Of a stretch of DNA of 64,000 bases, positions 34,563 through 43,750 are shown one piece after another (within the stretch, counting starts at the first letter, position 1; every line of letters starts with the position of its first letter). Under the pieces are notes generated by a model. It saw only the letters and a list, made by a program, of their open reading frames with translations, did no database searches and was not told where the DNA came from. The DNA is taken from the NCBI GenBank assembly GCA_965243755.1, contig CBDEVW010000003.1, forward strand, positions 1,674,001-1,738,000, given 5' to 3'. Both the position numbers and the translations under genes were made by a program. The stretch is from JANSWY01 sp965243755. Its GTDB lineage: Bacteria > Bacteroidota > Bacteroidia > Cytophagales > Cyclobacteriaceae.

Positions 34563-34681
34563 ATAGGGTGCTCGTCAAACCTGACAATCACTTTCTGGTA
34601 GTTTCGGGACTGCCCCGAAAAGGATGGCAAATGTATTTAAAGAATATTATTAATGCAATAGCTATTGGGTAGGAAGACAAT

Positions 34682-34715
34682 AAAAAAAACCGTCCCCAAA
34701 TTTCAAGGACGGTTT
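34682..34715 (-). terminator. Terminator of the secreted-protein gene at 34748
   Basis: Stem AAACCGTCC (34687-34695) with GGACGGTTT (34707-34715); on the minus strand it is followed by a run of eight T. It ends transcription just before the tRNA region. Confidence 0.85.
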
Positions 34716-34747
34716 CCCAAAACCAATAAATGTAAATAAAATGAAGA

Positions 34748-35332
34748 TTAAATCTTTAGGATCGCCTCTTTGACGATTTCCTGATCACTATAGATCAATA
34801 CTTTTATTTGCTCCATTGAGAGCTTGCTCAAATCATATGCTTTGCTTCCTGCCCCTGTTTCATCCTGAAAAACGACTTCTCCTTTATCATCCAGAATGTA
34901 CAGGTCGAAGTTGGTGCCGGCTTCTTTCACATAGAGTTCAAACATCCCCCTGTAAACCGACTCCTGAATATCAATCAGGTGGCTATACTTCTCCTTTGGT
35001 GACTTAATGGTAATGACCTCTTCCATGATGGCCCCACCTACTTCCAGTCTAAACTTATAAGTACCGAATGGAAGCTGACTCAGGTCAAAAGGCTTCATGA
35101 ATCCGTCTTTTGACTTTACTGTACCATTGTATAGTATATGATTATCCTTATCCAGGACCTTAATCTTAACTGTTCCGGAACCTCCATAGATCAACTTGTA
35201 GGTTTCCTCATCCACATTCCACACCTTGAACTCACTTTCATAGTTTAAAGAGTCCGCTGCAAATGCTACATTGATAGATCCGATAACTATTATCAGAGCT
35301 GTAATAAAAATGGTTGCTTTTTTCATGTCCAT
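34748..35332 (-). CDS. Secreted protein, member 1 of a tandem paralogous pair
   Basis: 194 residues, ATG 35332 (a second ATG two codons on). Signal peptide to about residue 26 (cut near VAFAAD). The mature part looks like two small beta-sandwich domains: the first ends in DGFMKPFDLSQLPFGTYKFRLEV, the second starts near YVKEAGTNFDLYILDDKGEVVF. It matches the next gene along its whole length, including KPFD, GTY/SYxFRL and EKY followed by I(D/N). Family not known. The upstream region is duplicated too. It probably stays in the periplasm or is exported. Confidence 0.75.
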   Translation of the reverse strand: MDMKKATIFITALIIVIGSINVAFAADSLNYESEFKVWNVDEETYKLIYGGSGTVKIKVLDKDNHILYNGTVKSKDGFMKPFDLSQLPFGTYKFRLEVGGAIMEEVITIKSPKEKYSHLIDIQESVYRGMFELYVKEAGTNFDLYILDDKGEVVFQDETGAGSKAYDLSKLSMEQIKVLIYSDQEIVKEAILKI

Positions 35333-35365
35333 AATTGTTGTTGTTAGTAATTATGAGTTTCACAG

Positions 35366-35396
35366 CAAAATTCATATTATGTTACGAACTTTGCAA
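35366..35396 (-). promoter_or_regulatory. Promoter of the secreted-protein gene at 34748
   Basis: On the minus strand: TTG (35394-35396), 20-base gap, then GAATTTTG (35366-35373), close to TTG...TAnnTTTG. The same arrangement with the same 20-base gap is kept upstream of the paralogue, which strengthens it. Confidence 0.6.
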
Positions 35397-35606
35397 GTAA
35401 TAGGTTGTTATTTTGTGTTAATTTTTAATAATAAGTATATTATATTGAAAATATACTAATTACTTATTTTTTGTTGCCTCCCCTGCAATTGAGCCATATT
35501 ATTATCTTCTGTTTTTGGCTTAGCCCTTAGAATATTTCGTTTATGAAAATGGGCTCATTTCGGGTTGGAAGCACCGATGTTATTGCATTGTGAATTAAGA
35601 TTTGGG

Positions 35607-35630
35607 TGCCCTCCCTACTACAAGAGGGCA
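35607..35630 (-). terminator. Possible terminator hairpin after the second paralogue
   Basis: Stem TGCCCTC (35607-35613) with GAGGGCA (35624-35630), ten-base loop, ten bases past the stop of the gene at 35641. No T run follows, so termination is uncertain. Confidence 0.4.
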
Positions 35631-35640
35631 TTCCTTTCTA

Positions 35641-36234
35641 TTAAAGCTTCATTCTGGTTTCTTTCACCAGGCCATCTTGCTGGTAAATTTTCACCGTAAT
35701 AAGATTTGAGGGTACTTTCTGCAGATCATATAACTTGATTCCTGATTGCACCTGTTCTTCATGAACAAGATTATCCTTTTCATCATAGATGTACATGACC
35801 AACTCCGTATTCACCTGCTGGTTTACCCTTAAGGCAAATTGTCGGGAACCCTCCAAAGCATTGATTGAGATTAAATCAGCATATTTTTCAGATGCTGTTT
35901 TGATTTTAATGGTTTCCGAAAAAACCCCATGTGCGGTGGTAAGCCTGAATGTATAGCTTCCTGCAGGAAGTGCTTTCATATCAAATGGTTTTATAAAACC
36001 ATCAACACCTGAGACTATTTCCGTATAAAGTACCTTGTTTTTATCGTCTACAATATCAATTTGGATCTGTTGTTGCTCAGAGTCTTTGTAAAGTAATCGA
36101 TAAGTTCCTTGCTCCACTTCCCAGATTTTGAACCTGGCTTCCATCATTGTTGAATCAAATGGGAACGCTACTGGCGCGGTACTAATAACTATTAAAAATA
36201 CCGCAATCATTTTTACAAACTTTCTCATGGTCAT
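35641..36234 (-). CDS. Secreted protein, member 2 of a tandem paralogous pair
   Basis: 197 residues, ATG 36234. Signal peptide to about residue 25 (VFLIVISTAPVAFPFDS). The same two-module plan as its neighbour: KIWEVEQGTYRLLYKDS, DGFIKPFDMKALPAGSYTFRL, then TELVMYIYDEKDNLVHEE. Roughly 35% identity to member 1 by eye, and the first residues M-x-M-(K/R)-K are shared. Function not recognised. The neighbouring SRPBCC gene on the same strand ends or starts 280 bases away and is not obviously linked. Confidence 0.75.
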   Translation of the reverse strand: MTMRKFVKMIAVFLIVISTAPVAFPFDSTMMEARFKIWEVEQGTYRLLYKDSEQQQIQIDIVDDKNKVLYTEIVSGVDGFIKPFDMKALPAGSYTFRLTTAHGVFSETIKIKTASEKYADLISINALEGSRQFALRVNQQVNTELVMYIYDEKDNLVHEEQVQSGIKLYDLQKVPSNLITVKIYQQDGLVKETRMKL

Positions 36235-36266
36235 AATTACTTGTTTTTGAATTATGATATCTGCAA

Positions 36267-36297
36267 CAAAATTGAAGTATTATTATGAATCACGCAA
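36267..36297 (-). promoter_or_regulatory. Promoter of the secreted-protein gene at 35641
   Basis: On the minus strand: TTG (36295-36297), 20-base gap, CAATTTTG (36267-36274). Aligns base for base with the promoter of the paralogue at 35366-35396. The rest of the gap to 36515 shows nothing. Confidence 0.6.
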
Positions 36298-36515
36298 GTA
36301 TTATGACATTATTTTACATTGATTTTCAATAGAACATCAATTATTTTAATAATTTCATAATTTATGTTTAGATGTGTTGAGAAATTGAAATTTTATCAGA
36401 CAAAATGGCTTTTTGATGCAATAACATCAACAAAACTAGTGATCGTTGGCATAAAAAGGAGAAAAAGTATCAGTTTTCTAAGAAAATATATGGTTTCAAC
36501 GACAACCTCAGAGGC

Positions 36516-37523
36516 TTAATCCTTAGTGTTCATTAATAATATTGGATAAAATATATGTGTTTCCCACTTTGCGGTATCAGGTTCTAGTCCAGGATCGGTG
36601 ATGTATTGTTCCATGGGCGGTCCCACCTGCATATTCGTGTAATCCAAATATGCCTGTATGGCCTCATGTGTCTCGGGTAATTTATGATAGCTGCCGCTAT
36701 GTACTACCTTCAACATCAGCCCCTGAGGTGTGTTGCCGATAAACAGGTTTTCTTCATCCACCGCTATGGTATCTTTTACTGGAATTCCTGCAATCATCTC
36801 TATACGCTGCGTCCCCACACCTTCGTATATTGTAAAAGGCGGTCCCATCATTTCAATATTATCGGTTTGGAGGTAAGTCATGATTGCCCCAAACATTTGC
36901 CCCATTTTAACACTGATCATTGCCGGGTCTTCCGGCATAATACTTCTACTCCCAATGTATAATTGAGGCTGCAGGTGCTCTTTAGATACTGCAGCTGGAA
37001 CATCTGGCATTTCCTCAATGTATTTTTTTAATTTTTGCAGGCCTTTTTCGTAATCGGGTCCCAGGAAACTATCCATCATCAGACCAAACAACTTATCTAC
37101 GCCCTTCATCTTCTGATCGAAAGTCCAGGTAACCATGGTGCCATTTTCAACCGGCTTCAAGATGTAGCTTGCTCCCGGAGATCCTCCCATGCCAAAATCC
37201 ATTCCCATTTCTATTAGTGTGTCGCTTACATTGTCGATCCACAACGCACCTTCTCCCACCTCGCTGTTTCCTTTCCAGGCCATTCGTGAACCTACCCCGT
37301 AAATGCCTTCATAAGTATAGGTTGCCTCAGGATCCTTTTCATACCATGGTGACCAGGCATTATTTTGTTTCAGGTCCAGTAATACACCTGATACTTTAGT
37401 AGGACTGGCATCTATGGTTATGCTTCTCTCCACATGTGCTTTTCCTGGCAATAGGTACAATGTAATGGAAGCCAGCACAATAAGCAGGAGGACCAGCACA
37501 CCTAATATTTTAAGTATTTTCAT
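36516..37523 (-). CDS. SRPBCC domain plus GyrI-like effector-binding domain protein
   Basis: 335 residues. One N-terminal membrane anchor (ILGVLVLLLIVLASITLYLL). Residues about 30-165 form a START/SRPBCC-like hydrophobic pocket: HVERSITIDASPTKVSGVLLDL, NNAWSPWYEKD. Residues about 180-335 resemble a GyrI/AraC-effector-binding module (VHSGSYHKLPETHEAIQAYL, with TIYEGVG). Similar fusions are common in Bacteroidota and are thought to bind small molecules; ligand unknown. No gene on either side suggests one. Confidence 0.8.
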   Translation of the reverse strand: MKILKILGVLVLLLIVLASITLYLLPGKAHVERSITIDASPTKVSGVLLDLKQNNAWSPWYEKDPEATYTYEGIYGVGSRMAWKGNSEVGEGALWIDNVSDTLIEMGMDFGMGGSPGASYILKPVENGTMVTWTFDQKMKGVDKLFGLMMDSFLGPDYEKGLQKLKKYIEEMPDVPAAVSKEHLQPQLYIGSRSIMPEDPAMISVKMGQMFGAIMTYLQTDNIEMMGPPFTIYEGVGTQRIEMIAGIPVKDTIAVDEENLFIGNTPQGLMLKVVHSGSYHKLPETHEAIQAYLDYTNMQVGPPMEQYITDPGLEPDTAKWETHIFYPILLMNTKD

Positions 37524-37619
37524 GATATTCGATCAGTGATTAAGACAATTCTTACCTATCATCAAGCAGATCATTAAATTACATGTAAATTCAGACAATT
37601 AAAACAGCACCAGGTCAAA

Positions 37620-38039
37620 TTGATTGTAGAAAAACAATACTATAAGGGAAAAAAACTCGCAGGATTCTGGACCAGGATCATGGCACAAAACATCGATATT
37701 CTGTTTCCGGTATTGGTCTATTTTACTTGCTGGATGGTTGAACTAACATCTACCACAACCATCTACATCGGAATAATCCTGACCATATTATATTATATCG
37801 TGTTTGAAGCTTCTCCTCTTATGGCCACTCCAGGCAAATTGGCCATTGGGATAGTAGTTACTACTAAAGAATTTGACAGAATTACACTGTTACAGTCTGT
37901 TGTGAGGACCTTGGGCAAGTTTATTTCTTTGTCGTTGCTTTTCATTGGCTTTTCAATGATTGAGTTTAACCCCCGCAGAAAGGCCCTGCATGATTATCTG
38001 GCAAATACACAGGTCATTTTTAAAGAAAAACTGCAATAA
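37620..38039 (+). CDS. RDD-family membrane protein
   Basis: 139 residues, TTG start at 37620 (no ATG precedes the family's first motif). Visible: AGFWTRIMAQNIDILFPVLVYF with the Arg-Asp-type helix (here R..Q..D), second helix YIGIILTILYYIVFEA, TPGKLAIGI and RKALHDYLANT, the classical RDD plan. Small inner-membrane protein; some relatives affect sodium tolerance, but the role here is open. Confidence 0.8.
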   Translation: MIVEKQYYKGKKLAGFWTRIMAQNIDILFPVLVYFTCWMVELTSTTTIYIGIILTILYYIVFEASPLMATPGKLAIGIVVTTKEFDRITLLQSVVRTLGKFISLSLLFIGFSMIEFNPRRKALHDYLANTQVIFKEKLQ

Positions 38040-38125
38040 TGATTTCGGATTTGTTATTTTGCTTAAATTAATGGCTGAAATAGCAACTGAACAATTTCAT
38101 AAAAGGAAAAAACGATCGATAAACA

Positions 38126-38704
38126 ATGAGTAATTCTGGATTAAAGAAGTTCGAGAATTTTTTTGAAGGATTCATATTTTGGAGTAGATGGGTACAAGCT
38201 CCATTATATACGGGCTTAGTAATTGGTGCGTTTTTGTATTTGGTTAAGTTCTTTCAGGAACTATGGCACATCGCTTCGCACATCTATACCCTGACCGAAC
38301 TGGACACAATGCTTGGCATCCTGAGTTTGGTAGATATCTCCATGGTAATGAACCTCGTAGTGATGGTGACCATTGGTGGTTATTCAATCTTTACGAGTAA
38401 AATTGATGTGGACCAGCACGAAGATAAACCACTATGGTTGGACGGACTTGATGCAGGACAGTTGAAGATTAAACTGGCAACTTCACTCGCATCCATTTCC
38501 GGGGTTCAGTTGCTGAAAACGTTTATTGATTTCAAAGGCGCAGCAGAGAGGGATAGCTACAATGGTGTCGTTATTGAAATTGTGATTCACATGGTATTCA
38601 TTTTCTCAGCTCTTTTACTGGCATTTACTGAGAAAACAATCCACTCTTACCCTCATGGTGCTCACGAACACGTTGGAGAGCATGGTGAAGAGGAAGAACA
38701 CTAA
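38126..38704 (+). CDS. UPF0114-family membrane protein
   Basis: 192 residues with three to four hydrophobic helices. Family hallmark at the start: FENFFEGFIFWSRWVQAPLYTGLVIGAF, and FTSKIDVDQHEDKPLWLDGLDAGQLKIKLATSLASISG with the charged loop shared with E. coli YqhA. His/Glu-rich C-terminus may bind metal. Function unknown. A strong terminator follows. Confidence 0.87.
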   Translation: MSNSGLKKFENFFEGFIFWSRWVQAPLYTGLVIGAFLYLVKFFQELWHIASHIYTLTELDTMLGILSLVDISMVMNLVVMVTIGGYSIFTSKIDVDQHEDKPLWLDGLDAGQLKIKLATSLASISGVQLLKTFIDFKGAAERDSYNGVVIEIVIHMVFIFSALLLAFTEKTIHSYPHGAHEHVGEHGEEEEH

Positions 38705-38721
38705 ACAAACTGAAAAAATTA

Positions 38722-38756
38722 AAAAAAGGCCACCTCAATTTACGGTGGCCTTTTTT
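38722..38756. terminator. Strong bidirectional terminator
   Basis: Stem AAAAAAGGCCACC (38722-38734) with GGTGGCC (38744-38750) plus TTTTTT to 38756; loop TCAATTTAC. The A run on the other side makes it work for both the UPF0114 gene and the convergent M42 peptidase. Confidence 0.9.
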
Positions 38757-38770
38757 ATTTACTTCATTTC

Positions 38771-39820
38771 TTAGTGAGACCAATCATATCGATCAATATG
38801 CTCTAAAGACCTTACCAGCAAGTCTATTGAAGCCCTGATGTCTTTTTTATTGGCCATTTCAATCACCTGATGCAGGTGACGTGTAGGAATGGAGATTGCT
38901 CCTGATATTGCCCCTTTCTTCCCCATTCGCTGAAGTCCAGCTGTGTCTGTTCCTCCGGCTGTTAATATCTCTGGTTGCCATTTAATATCTCCTTCTTCGG
39001 CCTGCTTTTTCAGGTAATCCACCATTCTGTAATCAGCGATTGTCATGGCATCCATTATTTTAATTGCCGTTCCATCACCTAATTTGGTAACTTGTTCATG
39101 CGGTTGAGCACCTGGAAGATCAAATGCAATTGTAGTGTCAAGCGCTATCCCAAAATCCGGATTGATATTGTGGGCTGCAACATTTGCACCCCTGATACCC
39201 ACCTCTTCCTGAACGGTAAATACACCATACACATCATAGGGCACCTCATTCAGGTTTCTGAGCGCTTCTATTAAGATAAAAACAGAAATTCGGTTATCAA
39301 TCGATTTGCTATTTACACAGTCGCCCATTTCTATAAGATCTCGTTCTCTGGTAATAGGATCGCCAATTTTAATCACTTCCTCCACCTGATCCTTGCTCAT
39401 CCCCAGATCAATAAAATAATCGGTAGTTTTAGCCACCTTATTGCGTTCTTCCGGAGACATTACATGGATGGGTTTACTCCCCATAACACCAATCAGGTCT
39501 TTTTTGCCATGGATAATGACCCTTTGGGCTGTGAGTGTTTTTGGGTCGAATCCCCCTAAGGTATGAAACCGCACAAACCCATTATCATCTATATGTGTTA
39601 CGATAAACCCAATCTCATCCATGTGAGCTGCTACCATAACGCGCTTTTCGGACGACTTCCCTTTTTTAATAGCGAATACATTCCCAATATTGTCCACCTC
39701 CACTTCATCCACAAGATCCTGCACTTGCTCAATGACAAAATCCCTTATCTCCTTCTCAAATCCTGGAGCCCCGGGTTTCACACAAATGTCTTTTAAGAGC
39801 TCTATATTAATTATATCCAT
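38771..39820 (-). CDS. M42-family aminopeptidase
   Basis: 349 residues from ATG 39820; an upstream start at 39871 would add 17 residues outside the family. Cytoplasmic dinuclear-metal peptidase/deblocking enzyme. Visible: CVKPGAPGFEKEI, VMVAAHMDEIGFIVTHI (metal His and Asp), NRISVFILIEAL, VQEEVGIRGA (catalytic Glu-Glu), FGIALDTT and PTRHLHQ with a metal His. Complete and typical length. Stands alone on its strand. Confidence 0.9.
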   Translation of the reverse strand: MDIINIELLKDICVKPGAPGFEKEIRDFVIEQVQDLVDEVEVDNIGNVFAIKKGKSSEKRVMVAAHMDEIGFIVTHIDDNGFVRFHTLGGFDPKTLTAQRVIIHGKKDLIGVMGSKPIHVMSPEERNKVAKTTDYFIDLGMSKDQVEEVIKIGDPITRERDLIEMGDCVNSKSIDNRISVFILIEALRNLNEVPYDVYGVFTVQEEVGIRGANVAAHNINPDFGIALDTTIAFDLPGAQPHEQVTKLGDGTAIKIMDAMTIADYRMVDYLKKQAEEGDIKWQPEILTAGGTDTAGLQRMGKKGAISGAISIPTRHLHQVIEMANKKDIRASIDLLVRSLEHIDRYDWSH

Positions 39821-39934
39821 AGAGGGCAATTTAATCAACAGTAACGAAAAGAGACGATTAGAAAGCCTCAAATAGAATGATTATATTTAATCAAACCGAT
39901 TAGTGTGATCAACCGTATTCATGACAAATATCAC

Positions 39935-39964
39935 TTGTTACTATTGACCCGCTTTCTAGTTTTG
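39935..39964 (+). promoter_or_regulatory. Promoter of the cardiolipin synthase gene
   Basis: TTG (39935-39937), 19-base gap, TAGTTTTG (39957-39964), a full match to the Bacteroidota pattern. The start codon is 20 bases downstream. The best promoter in the window. Confidence 0.65.
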
Positions 39965-39984
39965 TGGACAACCATTGAAATCAT

Positions 39985-41136
39985 ATGCAATCCGGATATA
40001 GCGTAGAATCGTTTGAACAGATTCGTTTGGTTGAGGGAGGCAAACCATATTTTAGCCTGCTTAAGCGACTCATTGCAGACGCAAGGTCACTCATCCATTT
40101 GCAATTGTACAGGTTCGATGATGACCAGACTGGTAGGGAGATCCAGGCAGAACTGATCAAGGCTGCACAAAAAGGAGTTGAAATTACCATAGTCGTTGAT
40201 GGTTATGGTAGTCGGGACGTTTCCGCTGAGTTTATTGAAAATTTCAGAAAAAACAACATCAGGATTTCTTACTTCTCCCCCATTCACTTTACACTCAGGT
40301 TTCGAATTGGTCGCAGACTACACCATAAGTTCATTGTCGTAGACAGTGAAAAAGCGTTAGTAGGAGGGATTAATATTGCCAATGACTATCATGGGATAAA
40401 TCAGGAGCCGTGGTTGGATTTTGCCATTTATCTGGAGGGAGAAAAGTGTAATGAGCTCAATCGGTTTGCGCTGGATATTCTAAATAAAAGAATAGACCTC
40501 ACCGCTAACAAAAAAATGGACATTACCAGGTCAAAAGAAGATGTTCGATTTGCAGAAAATGATATTATTCGCCGCAATTTGCAGATCAGAAGGGCATATT
40601 ACGAGGCAATTCAGCGAGCCCGGAAATCTATTATCATTGTAGCTGCTTATTTTGTACCCAGGTTTCGACTGTTGAAATTACTTTTCCGGGCTGCAGAGAG
40701 AGGTGTTGAAGTAAAATTGGTACTTCCCAGCATCTCAGACACCTACCTGTATGAAATGTCGGTCAAATACTTTTATTCAAGACTTCTCCGTCATAAAATC
40801 AGAATATTTGAGTATAAACCTGCTGTTTTACATGCAAAAGTCGCAGTAATAGACAATGAATGGAGTACCGTGGGTAGTTACAACCTCAATGACCTTAGTG
40901 ATCTTCTCAGCACAGAACTCAATGTTGAGGTGATCAACGAGCAGTTCTCCATGGATTTCAGAAAAAAATTGGAATACATAATCGACCGTGATACCGTAGA
41001 GGTAGAGCCCTCAACCTATTTGAAAGCATCCTGGTGGAATAAATTCAGGTGGCGATTTTACTACAGGCTGTACATTTACAGTATCAGAATGTTGCAATTA
41101 GTTACTTCTAAAGAACGCAGGAATTATCTGGAGTAG
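39985..41136 (+). CDS. Cardiolipin synthase / phospholipase D family protein
   Basis: 383 residues, soluble (no N-terminal membrane segments, so ClsB-like). Two HKD motifs: LHHKFIVVDSEKALVGGINIAND (residues about 110-132) and LHAKVAVIDNEWSTVGSYNLND (about 280-300). It would join phosphatidyl groups to make cardiolipin, using phosphatidylglycerol or phosphatidylethanolamine. No clustered partner genes. The headgroup and lipid choice are inferred from family. Confidence 0.86.
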   Translation: MQSGYSVESFEQIRLVEGGKPYFSLLKRLIADARSLIHLQLYRFDDDQTGREIQAELIKAAQKGVEITIVVDGYGSRDVSAEFIENFRKNNIRISYFSPIHFTLRFRIGRRLHHKFIVVDSEKALVGGINIANDYHGINQEPWLDFAIYLEGEKCNELNRFALDILNKRIDLTANKKMDITRSKEDVRFAENDIIRRNLQIRRAYYEAIQRARKSIIIVAAYFVPRFRLLKLLFRAAERGVEVKLVLPSISDTYLYEMSVKYFYSRLLRHKIRIFEYKPAVLHAKVAVIDNEWSTVGSYNLNDLSDLLSTELNVEVINEQFSMDFRKKLEYIIDRDTVEVEPSTYLKASWWNKFRWRFYYRLYIYSIRMLQLVTSKERRNYLE

Positions 41137-41184
41137 ATGGAGAAAAAAGCTTTGCTGACGAAGAAATTTCGAAATAAAATTAAG

Positions 41185-41268
41185 TGCCCAGGGCGGGAGT
41201 CGAACCCGCACGCCCTAACGGACACATGGCCCTCAACCATGCCTGTCTACCAATTCCAGCACCTGGGC
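41185..41268 (-). tRNA. tRNA-Leu (anticodon GAG)
   Basis: 84 bases with a class II variable arm. Perfect acceptor stem GCCCAGG/CCTGGGC; anticodon stem CATGG/CCATG, loop TTGAGGG, anticodon GAG. CCA not encoded. Similar in overall plan to the tRNA-Leu at 34479. Confidence 0.95.
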
Positions 41269-41353
41269 TTACTGAAAGGATGGCAAAAATAACGGAATAA
41301 TTGTAAACTGAAAATGTATCGCCTCCTTGTTATTCAAATGTTTTAATTATCGA

Positions 41354-42334
41354 TCAAACTGCCTGCCACAAGGAGTCTACAAAATACTGGTTTTCATCGG
41401 TCAGGTGTTTGACGACCTTAAATCCACTGGCACTGGCTAATTCCTCCAATTCTTCCAAATGATATTTTTTCGAAATTTCCATATGAATCGCTTCCCATGC
41501 CCTGAATTCTACAGTCACATCCAAACGCTTTAGATGAACAGTCTGCCGTTCCCGGCTGATCAGATAGCTGCGACATTCACCAGTAGCCGGATCGTAATAA
41601 GGATAATGCTGAAACTTGCTTATATCAAAATCTCCATCAAATTCATTATTGATCCTTGTCAATAAATTCAAATTAAATGCACGGGTTACCCCTTTTGAGT
41701 CGTTGTAGGCATTTAAGATCTTTGTTGGGTCCTTTTTCAGGTCTACTCCAAGCAAAAAGTAATCCCCTGGAGTGATACTGGCCCTCAACTGTTTAAGGAA
41801 TTTCAAGGCCAATTCACTATTAAAATTTCCAATGTTGGAACCTAGAAACATCACTACTTTTGTATGATGATCTTCATTTTCAATGCTGTTGAGCATGGTA
41901 AAATAATCACCGACCAGTGGTCTCACATCCAAATCCGGCAACTCTTCAATCAGGGACTGCTCCAGTTGTTCCAGCACGTTAGATGAAATATCAATGGGAG
42001 AATATTCAAAATCTACTTTCTGTTCCAGAAAGTGACTTAGCAGTATTTTGGTTTTATATCCATCCCCCGCACCCAACTCGTATAAGTGAAAGCCTCTACT
42101 ATTATTAATTAATTCCAGAATTTGCTGTTTGTAGTTTTCCAGTATAGAGAACTCTGTTCTTGTGAGGTAATACTCATCAAGTTCCATGATTTGCTGAAAT
42201 AACTCATCACCCACGGCATCATAAAAGTATTTGGAAGGTATTCTTTTAGGTATAGCATTTAGTCCGTTGATCACATCCTGGGCAAACGCTACATTTACCG
42301 GGGTTACTACAGTTTCCTGATTAGTCTCTTGCAT
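41354..42334 (-). CDS. egtD: Histidine N-alpha-methyltransferase EgtD
   Basis: 326 residues. SAM-dependent trimethylation of histidine to hercynine, step one of ergothioneine synthesis. Visible: IPSKYFYDAVGDELFQQI and LDEYYLTRTEFSIL, the substrate-side signatures, LYELGAGDGYKTKIL (SAM site) and VMFLGSNIGNF. C-terminal HMEISKKYHLEELEELA is normal. Second gene of an operon, 24 bases after egtB. No egtA (glutamate-cysteine ligase) nor egtC is present here, so the route probably uses free cysteine. Confidence 0.92.
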   Translation of the reverse strand: MQETNQETVVTPVNVAFAQDVINGLNAIPKRIPSKYFYDAVGDELFQQIMELDEYYLTRTEFSILENYKQQILELINNSRGFHLYELGAGDGYKTKILLSHFLEQKVDFEYSPIDISSNVLEQLEQSLIEELPDLDVRPLVGDYFTMLNSIENEDHHTKVVMFLGSNIGNFNSELALKFLKQLRASITPGDYFLLGVDLKKDPTKILNAYNDSKGVTRAFNLNLLTRINNEFDGDFDISKFQHYPYYDPATGECRSYLISRERQTVHLKRLDVTVEFRAWEAIHMEISKKYHLEELEELASASGFKVVKHLTDENQYFVDSLWQAV

Positions 42335-42358
42335 TGATTTTTGGTTTTGGGAAAAGCG

Positions 42359-43624
42359 CTAGCGGGCCAGCCTTATTCCATTGAAGAACCATTTTAAATG
42401 TGGATGGAAAAAATTACGATATGTGTGCCTGATATGGTCTCGTGGTGTTGCACAGGAACCACCTCTCAGCACCATCTGATTCACCATAAACTTGCCATTA
42501 TACTCTCCTATTGCACCATTTGCAGTTTCGAATTGAGGATATGCACTGTAGCTGCTGGAAGTCCACTCCCACGTGTCTCCAAAAAACTGATAATTATCAT
42601 GACCTGCCCCCATTGGGTTAAAATTTTGAGCATCGACCAAATTCGCGGAAGCCGGAATCTCGGGTGAATACTTTTTTGCTGCTACCTCCCATTCAAATTC
42701 GGTGGGGAGTCGCATTCCCTTCCATCTGGCAAAAGCGTCTGCTTCATAGTAACTCACATGTGTAACAGGTGCATTCAAATCCAGGGGCACCAATCCTCCT
42801 GCCAGACTAAAGTAATGCCACTGTCCATCCAATTTATACCAGTGCATTGGGTGTTCCTGATTGGTCTCATTGACCCAGGCCCATCCCTCCATCAGCCAAT
42901 GTTTAAAATCATTGTAAGCTCCAGACGCCATGAACTCCAGAAACTCACCGTTTGTCACCAATCGATCCATGATTTCGAATGAATTGATGTAAACCTTATG
43001 GCATCCCAACTCATTATCAAAGCAAAAACCATCTTCCTGATGCCCTATTTCATATACTCCTTCCTCCACACTTAAAAAATTTGCCTTTCTTTCCTGTGCG
43101 GCAGGTACCACATCCTTACTATACTTTGGAAACAAGGGGTATTGATTCAGGATGTACTTAATGTCATATAATAACAGCTCCTGGTGTTGCTGCTCATGTT
43201 GCAGGCCCAATTGAATGGTGTATGCCAGTTCAGTACCAATCTCACCAACGGACTCCAGGAATTTTCCCATATGTTCATCCACATTTGACCGGTAAGCCAA
43301 AATCTCTTCTACTGTTGGACGGGTCATAAATCCCCTGTTAGGCCTCTGCACCCGTTCTCCAACCGAATCATAATAGCTGTTGAACAGAAAATTGTAGTCC
43401 TTATGAAAAACTTTGTACCCTGATAAATTTGGCCCTAAAATAAATTCTTCAAAAAACCAGGTAGTATGCGCCAAATGCCATTTTGGAGGGCTAACATCCA
43501 CCACCGGCTGTACTACATAATCTTCTGTATTCAAAGGTGCTGTAAGTCGGATGGACTGGTCTCTAATCTGCTTGTACTGATGAAGGAGTTTATGGGTCTG
43601 AGCTTGCTCAGTGACGGGTAGCAT
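42359..43624 (-). CDS. egtB: Ergothioneine sulfoxide synthase EgtB
   Basis: 421 residues. Non-haem iron enzyme that joins a thiol to hercynine with oxygen. Visible: N-terminal DinB-like part with LAHTTWFFEEFIL and the iron-ligand stretch LGLQHEQQHQELLLYD (about residues 140-155), then the FGE-sulfatase-like part with GMRLPTEFEWEVAAKK, GDTWEWTSS and LRGGSCATPRDHIRHTYRNFF. Without egtA/egtC next door, it may belong to the cysteine-using branch, as described for other EgtB types; that is inference. Promoter not seen in the 126 bases upstream. Confidence 0.9.
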   Translation of the reverse strand: MLPVTEQAQTHKLLHQYKQIRDQSIRLTAPLNTEDYVVQPVVDVSPPKWHLAHTTWFFEEFILGPNLSGYKVFHKDYNFLFNSYYDSVGERVQRPNRGFMTRPTVEEILAYRSNVDEHMGKFLESVGEIGTELAYTIQLGLQHEQQHQELLLYDIKYILNQYPLFPKYSKDVVPAAQERKANFLSVEEGVYEIGHQEDGFCFDNELGCHKVYINSFEIMDRLVTNGEFLEFMASGAYNDFKHWLMEGWAWVNETNQEHPMHWYKLDGQWHYFSLAGGLVPLDLNAPVTHVSYYEADAFARWKGMRLPTEFEWEVAAKKYSPEIPASANLVDAQNFNPMGAGHDNYQFFGDTWEWTSSSYSAYPQFETANGAIGEYNGKFMVNQMVLRGGSCATPRDHIRHTYRNFFHPHLKWFFNGIRLAR

Positions 43625-43750
43625 AATGTAGCTTGCTTGGTTAAATTCTAATTTAATGGAATATCATGAAACAAAACAGTAATTTATTACGAAACCCGAA
43701 ATAAACCGGTTGTTTGATATTTGATGTAATTCAGAGAATAGTCGCCTGGC

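Larger units (their letters stand above)
35333..35640. other. Gene-free stretch between the two paralogues
   Basis: 308 bases. It contains the promoter of the gene at 34748 (35366-35396), a weak hairpin AGTATATT/AATATACT (35434-35457) and a hairpin at 35607-35630 that may close the upstream transcript. Nothing coding is visible. Confidence 0.8.
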
